From Armatimonadota bacterium (GTDB taxonomy: Bacteria > Armatimonadota > Fimbriimonadia > Fimbriimonadales > ATM1), in NCBI GenBank assembly GCA_003577165.1, contig QEUM01000004.1, forward strand, positions 1-64,000: a DNA stretch of 64,000 bases. The letters are read 5' to 3'. The translations under genes and the position numbers were made by a program. Below are positions 17,554 to 26,702 of the stretch, piece after piece. How positions within the stretch are numbered: position 1 is the stretch's first letter; every line of letters starts with the position of its first letter. The notes below the pieces were generated by a model. The model did not search any database, was not told where the DNA came from, and worked only from the letters and a program-made list of their open reading frames with translations.

Positions 17554-17724
17554 TTAGTCGGTGGTCGCCGCGTCGATCGTCTCGCCCTTCTGAGTCTGGC
17601 CGCCAGGCTGGACCGGGGCAGCATCCTTCGTCGGGTCGACGTCATCGCCCCCACCGCATCCGGCGGCAACGATTCCGAGTGCAAAGACTGACAGCGTCGC
17701 GATCGCGATAATAGAACGCTTCAC
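17554..17724 (-). CDS. Very small lipoprotein
   Basis: A 56-residue protein. The N-terminus KRSIIAIATLSVFALGIVAAGC is a lipoprotein signal with lipobox VAAGC, leaving a mature peptide of about 34 residues (GGGDDVDPTKD...). A perfect AGGAGGTGA ribosome-binding site lies directly upstream of the GTG at 17724, which settles the start over longer frames. A hairpin terminator follows. No domain is recognisable. The strong translation signal argues that it is a real and abundant product. Confidence 0.8.
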   Translation of the reverse strand: MKRSIIAIATLSVFALGIVAAGCGGGDDVDPTKDAAPVQPGGQTQKGETIDAATTD

Positions 17725-17776
17725 GTGTTCACCTCCTGTGTGGCTTACGCCGCCGGCATTATATCCGAGCAGTCTG

Positions 17777-20098
17777 CTACTCCCACAAGGCGTCGTACCA
17801 GGCCTCATACACCTTCTGGTGGCGGGCGAGCAGCTCCCGGCACTTGGCCTCAAGTTCCGCCCGCGTGCTCGGGTCGCCCGCGATCCTAAGCCACTCGTCC
17901 GCGAGTTCCTCCGCGTTCCGGCAGATGGTGAGCACCCCCGCGTCCCGGCTCGCATAGACGACCGCCTCCTGGTGGAGGAAGTTGGTCCCGATGGTCACCG
18001 GTACTCCCCAGGAGATCGCCTCGAGAGGCGTGTGCCCTCCATGGTTCGGCACAAAGCTGCCCCCGACGAACGCGACAGTCGCCAGGCAGTACAGTTCACT
18101 CAGTTCGCCCTGCGTGTCGATCTGAACCACTCCGCTCGGAGGCAGCTTCGCGGGCAGCTCTGACCTTCGCACGAACTCCGTCTTCGTATCGCGAAGGACT
18201 TTGTCAACGCCGGGCACACGGTGGAGTTTTCTCGGTGCGATGCACAGCACAGCATCCGGAAACGTCTTGCGGAACTTCGCGAACGCCTCGATCAAAACGC
18301 GCTCGTCCTCGGCATGCGTGCTGCCCGCGACGACGACGGGTCGTGCGCCGTCGATTCCAAGCAGGTTCTTCCACTTTTCGATAATCGCCGGACGATGCTC
18401 TTCAGGAACTTCGTTGACCATCGCCGGGCCGGCGACACGGATGCGATGCTCCTGGACTCCCGACCGGATCAACCGATCACGGTGTTCATCACTTTGGGCG
18501 ATGACCAAGTCAACGCTGTTGAATAAAACGCTTGAGAACGGGTATTTCGAATATCGTTGCGCCTTGCGTTCGGAAATATTGACGTTTACAAGCAGCGTTT
18601 TCGCGCCAAACACGCGAGACCAAAACGTCCAATGCAGATTCCTCGCATGCTCGATGAAGATGAGTGCGCGCGGTCGGAACTTGATCAAGTTGATCGCAAC
18701 GGAGATCGGATTGTTGAACGGCGCGACGAGAAGAGGAAACGAATACGATCCCTTTAGTGAACGGGCAACTTCACCGTATTCGAGAGCGACTGCGATATCG
18801 GGGTTCCTCGTCTTCTGAAGCGACGCCGCCGCGTTGATTGCGGTGCGCGTCTCTCCTAAACCCGTTCCCACGAGCACAACCCAATTCCCTCTTCGCGGAG
18901 GCCTCGTCCCTCCAAGTGTTCTGCGAAGTCCGAGCGTTGCGTATCTTCCGGACCAGTGGCGCTTCACCGCTTGCAGCACCAAGTACGGAATCGCAAGCGT
19001 CGCATAGATACAGTAAAGCGAATATCCGACGATGCCGAAACAGAAACGCCAAATGAACGTTGGTGGCCTTCTAACCGGAAAATAGGGCCAATAAACCGCC
19101 TCTTTTGCCTGCGCTGAGTCTGCGCGCTCCGTTGGCCGCAAGGCGCGCATGAGAACCGCGAGCACTTCTTCTGGCGATATCGAAGTCAATCCGTCGGGGC
19201 CTTTGTACAGAGTGAATTCCCTTCTCTCGAATGGGCCGGATCTCTCAGGCAGAGTTGGTCCCATCACGCTCACGACCGGACGCCCGAGCGCGACGGCGAT
19301 GTGGCTCGAACCCGTGTCTGCGCCGACATGCGCCGCACACCTCGACAGAACCGCGACCAGTTCGGCGATGGACGTCTGTCCGACGAGCGAGGGGACCTTT
19401 TCGCCGACAAACTTGCACAGCTCCTCGTAGAGCGAGACTTCGCCGGGTGAGCCGATGACGACGGGCGTCAATCCCGCGCTTCGAAGCATCGGAACGAGTC
19501 TTGCGTAGTGTTCCACCGGCCAGCGCTTCTCCGCCCCCCCCGAGCCGAGATTGAGTGCGACGAACGGACCGTTGACGCCGATCTGTTCAAGTTTTTCGCA
19601 AATTCTCTGAACCGCTTCCGGCTGGGGCGAGAGTCCGAACTCGATCGGATCAATTGGACATCCCAAAGCCTCCGCGAGCGCTCCGTACTGCCGGATGACA
19701 TGCTCGCCCGGAACCTTCGGCGCAACTGCCTTGCTGAAGAGCCAAGCGCCCTCCTGCTGCCTGTGGTAACCAAGCCGGAGTTTCGCGCGCGAAAACCAAG
19801 TCGCCACTGCGCTCCTCGCCAAACTCTGCAAGTCCACGGACGTATCGTATTGCTCCGATCGAAGCTGTCGTCGGAGCCGGAAGATCTCACTCAGCCCCGG
19901 CTTGCGGCGCACTTGGATGACTTTGTCAACTGCTGGATGCGCCGCAAGAAGGTCGGCGAACTGGTCGCGCACGAGCCAGTGAATCTCAAGATCAGGACGG
20001 TGCCGCTTGAGCGCCATCGCAACAGGCATCGAGTGGACGATGTCGCCGAGCGACGACAGTTTTATGATCAACAGTTTCTTGCCCGGGTCGTATGCCAT
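17777..20098 (-). CDS. Fused heptosyltransferase (GT9) and Kdo transferase-like (GT30) protein
   Basis: This 773-residue protein joins two glycosyltransferases. Residues 1 to about 330 are GT9-like: KLLIIKLSSLGDIVHSMPVA at the start, NLGSGGAEKRWP in the middle, and GADTGSSHIAVALGRPVVSVMGPT near 255-280. A hydrophobic segment (about 345-375) follows, as at the start of WaaA/KdtA. The remainder is GT30-like, with the LGE motif whose Glu corresponds to the catalytic base, SDEHRDRLIRSGV, and FVGGSFVPNHGGHTPLEAISWGVPV near the end. Both activities build the lipopolysaccharide inner core at the inner membrane, normally from separate genes. It lies 18 bases after an ABC ATPase gene, with AGGA before its ATG. 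Confidence 0.85.
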   Translation of the reverse strand: MAYDPGKKLLIIKLSSLGDIVHSMPVAMALKRHRPDLEIHWLVRDQFADLLAAHPAVDKVIQVRRKPGLSEIFRLRRQLRSEQYDTSVDLQSLARSAVATWFSRAKLRLGYHRQQEGAWLFSKAVAPKVPGEHVIRQYGALAEALGCPIDPIEFGLSPQPEAVQRICEKLEQIGVNGPFVALNLGSGGAEKRWPVEHYARLVPMLRSAGLTPVVIGSPGEVSLYEELCKFVGEKVPSLVGQTSIAELVAVLSRCAAHVGADTGSSHIAVALGRPVVSVMGPTLPERSGPFERREFTLYKGPDGLTSISPEEVLAVLMRALRPTERADSAQAKEAVYWPYFPVRRPPTFIWRFCFGIVGYSLYCIYATLAIPYLVLQAVKRHWSGRYATLGLRRTLGGTRPPRRGNWVVLVGTGLGETRTAINAAASLQKTRNPDIAVALEYGEVARSLKGSYSFPLLVAPFNNPISVAINLIKFRPRALIFIEHARNLHWTFWSRVFGAKTLLVNVNISERKAQRYSKYPFSSVLFNSVDLVIAQSDEHRDRLIRSGVQEHRIRVAGPAMVNEVPEEHRPAIIEKWKNLLGIDGARPVVVAGSTHAEDERVLIEAFAKFRKTFPDAVLCIAPRKLHRVPGVDKVLRDTKTEFVRRSELPAKLPPSGVVQIDTQGELSELYCLATVAFVGGSFVPNHGGHTPLEAISWGVPVTIGTNFLHQEAVVYASRDAGVLTICRNAEELADEWLRIAGDPSTRAELEAKCRELLARHQKVYEAWYDALWE

Positions 20099-20116
20099 CG
20101 TCGTCCTCGATTCTGA

Positions 20117-21112
20117 CTACCCGGTTGGTGTCGTGGCCGGCGACCGAGTGAACATGTCTCGCATGACCTCTTCTATGTCCACTTCCTCGATGCTGAGGTC
20201 TTCGACAGGCAGTTCCTGCAGCACGCGTGCAGCGATCTGAGTCGTTCGATCCCGAGGGACCTCGATGACGGCCTCCAAAGGACTGCTCGAAACGACCGTT
20301 CCGTAGACTGAAAGGTCCACTTCAGACTCAGATCGGAAGAGGATGCGCAGTTTGCGCAACGGTTTGTACTGTACCGAAAGGTCCGCTAATGACCCGTCGA
20401 ACAGCAGGCTTCCGTGATCGATCACGATCACCCGTTCGCAAAGTTCGGCCACGTCCTGCATATAGTGGCTTGTCAGGAGAATCGTAGTCTTGTTCTCACG
20501 GTTTTGCTGTCGCAGAAACTCGCGTATCTTCTTCTGCGAGATGATGTCGAGGCCGAGCGTCGGTTCGTCGAGGAAGAGGACACGAGGGTTGTGGATGAGA
20601 GATGCTGCGAGTTCGCACTTCATTCTCTCACCCAAACTAAGCCTGCGCACTTGCGTGTGGACTTTATCTTTGATTTCGAGCGTCGTCATCAACTCTTCGA
20701 TTCGGGTTTTGAATTGATCGTCCGGAACTTCGTAAATCTCTTTCAGGACTATGAAACTCTCCCATGCGGGCAGGTCCCACCAGAGTTGGTTCTTGTTTCC
20801 CATCACGAGAGAGATCTGCTTCAGCATTTGAGGCTTTCGCAGCGTCGGGTCGCTGTCGAGAACGCGCGCTGAGCCCGAAGTGGGGTGCAGGATGCCCGTG
20901 AGCATCTTGAGAGTCGTCGTCTTCCCCGCGCCGTTCGGGCCAAGGAACCCCACCAACTCGCCATGGCCGATCTCGAAAGAGACTCCCTTGACGGCCTCGA
21001 CGGTCACTCGATTCGGCTTGAAGAGCGCCTTGAGGGCCCCTGCGATCCCTGGGTCCTTCTTGACGATGGTGAAGGTCTTCGTCAGGCCGTCAGCCTTGAC
21101 GACCGACTGCAT
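20117..21112 (-). CDS. ABC transporter ATPase, COG4586-like
   Basis: A 331-residue ATP-binding subunit of an ABC-2-type exporter. Walker A is GPNGAGKTT, the Q-loop region reads VMGNKNQLWWDLP (typical of COG4586 ATPases), the signature is LSLGERMKCELAASL and Walker B is VLFLDEPTLGLD. The C-terminal 80 residues match the regulatory extension of this subgroup. The usual permease partners are not adjacent; instead a lipopolysaccharide-core-type glycosyltransferase follows in the same operon. The ATG at 21112 is chosen because the longer frame antisense to the neighbour has no family similarity, and a -10 hexamer lies six bases before it. Confidence 0.9.
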   Translation of the reverse strand: MQSVVKADGLTKTFTIVKKDPGIAGALKALFKPNRVTVEAVKGVSFEIGHGELVGFLGPNGAGKTTTLKMLTGILHPTSGSARVLDSDPTLRKPQMLKQISLVMGNKNQLWWDLPAWESFIVLKEIYEVPDDQFKTRIEELMTTLEIKDKVHTQVRRLSLGERMKCELAASLIHNPRVLFLDEPTLGLDIISQKKIREFLRQQNRENKTTILLTSHYMQDVAELCERVIVIDHGSLLFDGSLADLSVQYKPLRKLRILFRSESEVDLSVYGTVVSSSPLEAVIEVPRDRTTQIAARVLQELPVEDLSIEEVDIEEVMRDMFTRSPATTPTG

Positions 21113-21118
21113 GGCGCG

Positions 21119-21124
21119 ACTATA
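21119..21124 (-). promoter_or_regulatory. -10 hexamer for a leaderless ABC ATPase message
   Basis: TATAGT on the minus strand ends six bases before the ATG at 21112, and there is no ribosome-binding site between them. Transcription would start at or next to the start codon. Confidence 0.5.
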
Positions 21125-21183
21125 CCGCCCCGATTTCGCCCCTACGCCGAAGGTCGCAAGAGCCCGAGGGCGAAGTTTAGGAT

Positions 21184-23859
21184 GTGTTCCGCGCCGCGAA
21201 GTGGATCTGGAGGCCTGGGTCGCGCACCGACTGGAACGACTGGGTGGCCTTCCGATGCGCTTTCGACCTCCCAAAGAAGCCTGAGATTGCGAACCTCACG
21301 GTCACGGCCGACGCCCGCTACTGGGCTTGGATCAACGGGGAGTTCGTCTTGGAGGGCCCGCCCAGGGGGTACCCGGACGATTGGATGGTGGACCTCCGGG
21401 ACGTTGGAGCGCTCCTGCGGGCCGGCGCCAATCGCCTCACGATCCTCGTCCACGCTCCAGGCGTCTCGACGTTCCAGTACATCCACTCCGACGCCGGCCT
21501 GATCGCCGAGCTGGAAGCAGACGGCCATTTGGTCGCCGCAACCGACGCGAAGTGGGAATGCCTGCCGGGAGCGCTGGGCCTCGCCAAAGAGCGCAGGATC
21601 TGCTGCCAGATGGGCTGGCAGGAGCCGCCCTGGTCGGACAGGCGGCCCGCCCTCTTCGGAGACGGAGCGGGCTGGATCCCTGCCGTCGAGGTCACCGATG
21701 ACCGGCGCCTGCACCCGGCTCACTCCTCAATCGCCCCTCCGGAACCTGTCCCCGCCGCGGCGGTTGTATCCGCCGCAACGGTGCGAAGACCTCGGACCTC
21801 GTGGTCGTTCAGCCTCCGGCGGTTCCTTCTTCCCGGCTACCTCGACGCCGCGCCTCAGCAGATCCATGGAGTGGTGGGCATAGGGTTTCACGTGAAACAT
21901 CCCGGCACGATCCTGTTCGAGTTTCCCCCTCCCTGGTTCTGGGTGCGGCCGTCCGGCAACCTCAATGGCGCACTCCTGATCGAGGCTGAATCGCGCCACA
22001 ACCCGTGGCAGAGGGGGATTGCTCTCCAAGGAGAGGTCCGCCCAGGCAGAAACTTCGTCGCCTTCGACGTCTCCGGCCACTTCCACGAGTGGACTCTCGC
22101 CCTCACGGTGGACGACGTCGAACTCGAGTTGACCGGCCCGGTCCTGGTCGCAAACACCGGCGACAATCCGGCCCTCAAGGCGGAGTTAGCCGCCGCTGAG
22201 AGCGAACAAACGTGGCTCGGGAGGCCCGAAGTCGCCGTCCTGCCCCCGGACGATCCTGCGATAGACGCCTCAGCCCCCGCGGGTCTAACCGCTTACGCAG
22301 AGGACGCCGAGCCGCTTGGCGGGGCTCAGGCGGAGGATTTCGCCCTTCCCGACGCCGAGGGGCGAGTCATCCTCGATCTGGGGCGCATGACGGTCGGTCA
22401 CTGGGACTTCGAAGCCGTATCGGATGCCCCCACGCGGCTCGTTTTGCACGGCTTCGAGGCCTACCAGGAAGGCAAGCCGGACTTCCCATGGGAGATGTCC
22501 AACACGTTCGAGGTGGACCTGCCGGCCGGCCGCTCTCACGTCATGTCTCTCCTGAGGCGGGGAGCCCGCTACGTGTCCGTTCAGGGCCAGAGAGCCCGCG
22601 TCACAGGCTTCAAGACCCTCGAAGCGACGCGACGGTACGGGGCTCCGGCTGAATTTCGCTGCGGCGATCCCATCCTCGACGACGTCTATCAGATGTCGCT
22701 GCTCACGCTTCGGCTGTGCAGCGAAGACACGTTCGTCGACTGCCCGACCTACGAGCAGACCCACTGGGTCGGGGATATGCGAACCGAGGCGTTAGTCAAC
22801 TACGCGGTACTCGGAGACGTACCGCTCGTTCGACGTTGTTTGCAGCTTGGAGCCCAAAGCCTGCAAAAAAGCGCCTTCGTAGAGAGCCACGTGCCGAGCG
22901 GATGGCACTCGATCATCCCGGCGTGGAGCTTCCTCTGGGCCGTCGCCTGTTGGGAGCATGCGATTTTTACAGGCGATCGCGATTTCCTTAGAGAAATCCT
23001 TCCGAGCCTTGCGTCCCAACTCACGGCAGCTCGCGCGCACATCGGCGACGAGGGCCTCTTTGAGATCGAAGCCTGGAACCTCAGCGACTGGGCACCCATG
23101 GACGCTCCGGGCCGAGGCGTGGTAACCGCCAACCAGGGGTGGCTTGCCCTCGCGGCTCGCGCAACCCACGACGCAGCGGCCTGGCTCGGAGAAACATCCC
23201 TCGCCGACGAGGCGCTTAGCCTCTGGCACGGGCTGAAGGACCCCGTGAGCCGGCGCCTATGGTCATCGGAGAAGCAGGCGTACGTGGACTGCATCGATCC
23301 AGAATCCGGATCCCCCTCGCAGACCTTTTCCGTTCAGACACAGTGCCTGCTGTTCCTCGCCGGGCTTGTGCCCTTCGAGCGGTCGGACCGAATCGCGCAG
23401 ATCCTCCGCACGGGCGCCGAGGACGAGGGCTTCGTCCAAGTGGGGACACCCTTCTTCGCCTTCTTCCTCTTCGAGGCGCTGGAGAAACTGGGCGAAACCC
23501 ATCGCATCATCGAGATAATCAAAGAAAAATGGGGCTTCATGAGAAATGCGGGCTCCACGACCTGCTGGGAGCTGTTTCCCAGCTATCTTCCGGCAGGAAG
23601 GTGGACGAGAAGTTACTGTCACGCCTGGAGTTGCGCGCCCGCCTACTTCCTGCAGCGTCACGCTCTGGGGCTCCGCCAACTCAACATCGGCGCCACGGAA
23701 TTCGTGTTCACGCCCGGCCGTGCGCCGTTTGAAGAGTGCGAGGGCGAATCCGCTACTCCTCACGGGATGATTCGCGCTCGCTGGCGCAGGACGCCCGACG
23801 GCGTCGAGGCCGAAGTCGAAGTCCCCGACGGAGTCACGGTCGAGACCGTAACGCCGTAG
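21184..23859 (+). CDS. Alpha-L-rhamnosidase-like glycoside hydrolase (GH78)
   Basis: An 891-residue protein with N-terminal beta-sandwich regions and a C-terminal six-hairpin barrel. The GH78 hallmark occurs as DTFVDCPTYEQTHWVGDMRTE (residues 516-536), which provides the acidic residues of the active site. Further toward the C-terminus are TTCWELFPSY and YCHAWSCAPAYFL, typical of the family. No signal peptide is visible, so it may act on intracellular glycosides. Rhamnosidase activity is the usual annotation, but substrates in this family vary. The start is GTG at 21184; an overlapping ATG two bases earlier is out of frame. It is divergent from the ABC ATPase gene and 16 bases upstream of the DUF512 gene. 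Confidence 0.8.
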   Translation: MFRAAKWIWRPGSRTDWNDWVAFRCAFDLPKKPEIANLTVTADARYWAWINGEFVLEGPPRGYPDDWMVDLRDVGALLRAGANRLTILVHAPGVSTFQYIHSDAGLIAELEADGHLVAATDAKWECLPGALGLAKERRICCQMGWQEPPWSDRRPALFGDGAGWIPAVEVTDDRRLHPAHSSIAPPEPVPAAAVVSAATVRRPRTSWSFSLRRFLLPGYLDAAPQQIHGVVGIGFHVKHPGTILFEFPPPWFWVRPSGNLNGALLIEAESRHNPWQRGIALQGEVRPGRNFVAFDVSGHFHEWTLALTVDDVELELTGPVLVANTGDNPALKAELAAAESEQTWLGRPEVAVLPPDDPAIDASAPAGLTAYAEDAEPLGGAQAEDFALPDAEGRVILDLGRMTVGHWDFEAVSDAPTRLVLHGFEAYQEGKPDFPWEMSNTFEVDLPAGRSHVMSLLRRGARYVSVQGQRARVTGFKTLEATRRYGAPAEFRCGDPILDDVYQMSLLTLRLCSEDTFVDCPTYEQTHWVGDMRTEALVNYAVLGDVPLVRRCLQLGAQSLQKSAFVESHVPSGWHSIIPAWSFLWAVACWEHAIFTGDRDFLREILPSLASQLTAARAHIGDEGLFEIEAWNLSDWAPMDAPGRGVVTANQGWLALAARATHDAAAWLGETSLADEALSLWHGLKDPVSRRLWSSEKQAYVDCIDPESGSPSQTFSVQTQCLLFLAGLVPFERSDRIAQILRTGAEDEGFVQVGTPFFAFFLFEALEKLGETHRIIEIIKEKWGFMRNAGSTTCWELFPSYLPAGRWTRSYCHAWSCAPAYFLQRHALGLRQLNIGATEFVFTPGRAPFEECEGESATPHGMIRARWRRTPDGVEAEVEVPDGVTVETVTP

Positions 23860-23875
23860 AGGTTTAATCCAAATA

Positions 23876-25237
23876 TTGTCTGAGTTGATCCAGATTCGCA
23901 CCCGCGGCTTGGTCGTCAAAAGCGTCGCGCCGAATTCTCCAGGAAGCCGAGCCGGACTGCAAAGCGGTGACGTGATCCGCAAAGTGAACGGCGTCTCCGT
24001 GAACGACGTGATCGACTTCCAGTTTCAAACGAGTGAAGAACGATTCGAAATCGAATTCGTGAGGCAAGGGGAATACCGAACGGCCGTGTGCGAGCGCGGG
24101 TGGGGGGAAGAAGTCGGCCTCGATTTCAGTTTCGAACTGGCGGATCAAATTCACACTTGCGACAACAAGTGCGTTTTTTGCTTCATCCACCAAATGCCCA
24201 AAGGAATGCGAAAGTCGCTCTATTTGATGGATGACGACTTTCGTCTTAGTTTCCTGCACGGCAATTACGTAACGCTCACGAACATGTCGGAAGACGAGTT
24301 CGCGCGAACGAAGGAGCAGGGACTCTCGCCCCTCTACGTTTCGGTGCACGCCACCGATCCCAGGCTCCGCGGTTACATGCTCGGCCGCGGCGCGCCGGAG
24401 CCCATCCTCCCTCGCATCCGCGACCTCGGCGCGAGCGGCATCTCCGTGCACTGCCAGGTCGTGTTATGCCCAGGCTTGAACGACGGAGCGGCCTTCGATC
24501 AGACCGTCGCCGACCTGGCGGACCTTCACGAAAAGCGCTCAGGCCTTTCGGGAGGCACGCTGAGTGTCGCGGTCGTTCCGGTCGGACTGACCCAGTTTCG
24601 GCACAACCTCTATCCGATCCGACCCGTGACTCCCGACTACGCGCGCGAATTCCTGAAGACCTGCGAAAGGTGGCGCCGATCTCTGAAACCGGATCTGGGC
24701 ACAGGCTTCGTGTTTCCCGCCGACGAGTGGTTCTACTATGCAGGCCAAGAGGTGCCGGGTCGAGCCTGGTACGAGGACTTCCCCCAGTTCGAAGACGGCA
24801 TCGGCAACATGAGGCTGTTCCTCGACCAGTCGAAACGCGCCCTCAAATCGTTCAGCGGCGCAAAGGCGCTTCGCGATCTGACGCTCGTCACTTCGCCGCT
24901 TCCCAGCCGCGTCATCGAGTGGCTTGCCGACGAATTGCGCTTGCGACTTAGAACAGAAGTTCTCGTTCGCGTTGTGCGCAACCGGTTCTTCGGAGAGTCC
25001 ATCACGGTTGCCGGGCTGATGACGGGGCAGGATGTTTCACGGACATTAAGAGAAGAAGGGGCGAAGGGAATCGTCGCCATCCCCGACATCTGCCTAAAGG
25101 ACGGCACGCTCTTTGTGGACGATTACGACATCGAGCGAGTGCGAACCGAGACAGGGCTCGACGTGCGTGCGGTTCCAACGCGCGCCAGAGAGTTTCTGAA
25201 AACCTGGATTCCCGAAAACGTGCTGGCGATCAGCTAA
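23876..25237 (+). CDS. DUF512 protein: PDZ plus radical-SAM-like iron-sulfur domain
   Basis: A 453-residue protein. An N-terminal PDZ-like domain (VVKSVAPNSPGSRAGLQSGD, about 12-55) precedes a radical-SAM-type cluster motif CDNKCVFC (C95, C99, C102), and the DUF512 C-terminal region follows (GFVFPADEWFYYAG, then a late TGQDV and IPDICLKDGTLFVDD). This architecture is widespread in Firmicutes and other phyla and its reaction is not established. The start is a TTG at 23876, 16 bases after the upstream rhamnosidase stop. The 3' end overlaps cdsA convergently by 8 bases. Confidence 0.85.
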   Translation: MSELIQIRTRGLVVKSVAPNSPGSRAGLQSGDVIRKVNGVSVNDVIDFQFQTSEERFEIEFVRQGEYRTAVCERGWGEEVGLDFSFELADQIHTCDNKCVFCFIHQMPKGMRKSLYLMDDDFRLSFLHGNYVTLTNMSEDEFARTKEQGLSPLYVSVHATDPRLRGYMLGRGAPEPILPRIRDLGASGISVHCQVVLCPGLNDGAAFDQTVADLADLHEKRSGLSGGTLSVAVVPVGLTQFRHNLYPIRPVTPDYAREFLKTCERWRRSLKPDLGTGFVFPADEWFYYAGQEVPGRAWYEDFPQFEDGIGNMRLFLDQSKRALKSFSGAKALRDLTLVTSPLPSRVIEWLADELRLRLRTEVLVRVVRNRFFGESITVAGLMTGQDVSRTLREEGAKGIVAIPDICLKDGTLFVDDYDIERVRTETGLDVRAVPTRAREFLKTWIPENVLAIS

Positions 25238-26033
25238 CTGTCTTTGCAAAGAACTCAAGAAACACCGCCGTCATCGGCGCGGACAGCAAGAGCGAGTCGA
25301 GCCGGTCGAGCAGACCCCCGTGGCCGGGAAGGGCCGCCCCGCTGTCCTTGATTCCGAGGCTCCGCTTCCACGCGCTCTGATAGAAATCGCCGAGCTGCCC
25401 GAAGACGCCGACGACGCCACCGACGACCAGGCCAATCCCAGCCGACTCGCGAAGCGGCCCTGCCAAGAGCCAGCCGACGAGGAGCGACGCGGCGAGGTTC
25501 GCGGCCGACCCTTCCCAGGTTTTCGAAGGCGAAATCGAGGGCGCGACCTTGTGCTTCCCAAACGATCGGCCGGTGAGCATCGCCGCCGTGTCCCCGGCCC
25601 ACTGGCAGATCAGCAGCAACAAAACTAAAGAAGGAAGCGCCGGCCAATCGGCATCCGTAGACCCGACCTCGGCCGCGCGAAGGTGAACCAGCACGGTGAA
25701 TGGCGCAGCCACCCAGAACAGTGGCAGAGCGAACTGACGCACTGACCGGAAGCCCCGCGGAAGGAAGAAAGCCCACACGACCGGCGAGAGCATGGCCACG
25801 AGCCAGATCGGATCCGGCAGAGGTCGCGGAGCGAGCCAGACAGAGAAAGCGACCGCCGCTAAGGCGAGGGCGCCTCCGATGGCGGCGTAACCCCTCTCGG
25901 CGAGAGCGAACTCGATGACGCATCCCGCGGCCGCGAGCGTGATTAGCACCTGCAACGGTACGAGCGACGGGGCGATCAGGACGGCGACGACGATCGGAAT
26001 GGCGACTGCGGCGGTGACGACGCGCGCGAGCAC
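25230..26033 (-). CDS. cdsA: Phosphatidate cytidylyltransferase
   Basis: A 267-residue inner-membrane enzyme making CDP-diacylglycerol from phosphatidic acid and CTP. It has seven to eight hydrophobic segments and the CdsA signature near the C-terminus: SPSKTWEGS, GQLGDFYQSAWKRSLGIKDSG and PGHGGLLDRLDSLL, which carry the metal-binding and catalytic acidic residues. The start is a GTG at 26033 with GGAGGT about 10 bases upstream, within 6 bases of the stop of the LuxR-type regulator, so the two are co-transcribed. Confidence 0.93.
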   Translation of the reverse strand: MLARVVTAAVAIPIVVAVLIAPSLVPLQVLITLAAAGCVIEFALAERGYAAIGGALALAAVAFSVWLAPRPLPDPIWLVAMLSPVVWAFFLPRGFRSVRQFALPLFWVAAPFTVLVHLRAAEVGSTDADWPALPSLVLLLLICQWAGDTAAMLTGRSFGKHKVAPSISPSKTWEGSAANLAASLLVGWLLAGPLRESAGIGLVVGGVVGVFGQLGDFYQSAWKRSLGIKDSGAALPGHGGLLDRLDSLLLSAPMTAVFLEFFAKTVS

Positions 26034-26039
26034 GCGCCC

Positions 26040-26663
26040 CTACCTCCGAACCCTGCCGAACGACATCCGTAGGAGGGCGATCTGCGTGCGATTGCGAAGA
26101 CCGTGCTTTTTGAGAATCTGGCTCACCAGATTCTTCACGCTCTGCTCGCCGAGCCCAAGTTCCTGGCCGATCTCACGATTCGACAGCCCTTCCGCGACAA
26201 GCGCAGCAACGTCTCGTTCGCGAGGCGAAAGGCGCAGCGTCAGTGCCGGAGGAATGGCGTCGTCGGAATACGGGTTCCACGGCTCGCCACTCGCGAGCGC
26301 GCGCACCGCCGCGCACAGAGTCTCAAAACTATCCGTTCTCAGCACGTGACCGCTGCACGCTGCGGCGATGCTCGTATCGAAATGCGACGCCAACTCCGGG
26401 TCCGAGAGCACGAGCACTTTGAGTTCGCGCAGAGCGGACTGAGCAAACTCGCGATCCGCGAATGCGGAGACCATCCGAGCGTCCACGAGAGCCACGTCGG
26501 GCTGAGAGTCGAGGAGCGCGCGCGTGAGAAGGGTGGAATCCGTGCAAGTCCCGGCGACCTCGAAATCCGGTTCGTGCGCGAACAGCGCGCGGAGGCCCTG
26601 GAGATTAAGCAACTCCTTGTCAGCGATGAAAACGCGGATGGTTCTTGCAGGGCCGCTGATCAT
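26040..26663 (-). CDS. LuxR-type response regulator with degenerate receiver
   Basis: A 207-residue protein with an N-terminal receiver-like domain and a C-terminal LuxR helix-turn-helix (LSPRERDVAALVAEGLSNREIGQELGLGEQSVKNLVSQILKK). The phospho-acceptor position is probably Asp61 (DVALVDARM). The acidic pocket is reduced (ADKE at 14-17) and the conserved receiver Lys appears to be Arg (VLRTDS). Phosphorylation may therefore be weak or absent. No histidine kinase is adjacent. It lies between sigH and cdsA in a leftward set, which hints at control of envelope or stress genes; targets are unknown. Confidence 0.82.
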   Translation of the reverse strand: MISGPARTIRVFIADKELLNLQGLRALFAHEPDFEVAGTCTDSTLLTRALLDSQPDVALVDARMVSAFADREFAQSALRELKVLVLSDPELASHFDTSIAAACSGHVLRTDSFETLCAAVRALASGEPWNPYSDDAIPPALTLRLSPRERDVAALVAEGLSNREIGQELGLGEQSVKNLVSQILKKHGLRNRTQIALLRMSFGRVRR

Positions 26664-26702
26664 GGTTCAGATCCGGTGCATCTGAGCGAGGGTTGCGAAC
26701 GC

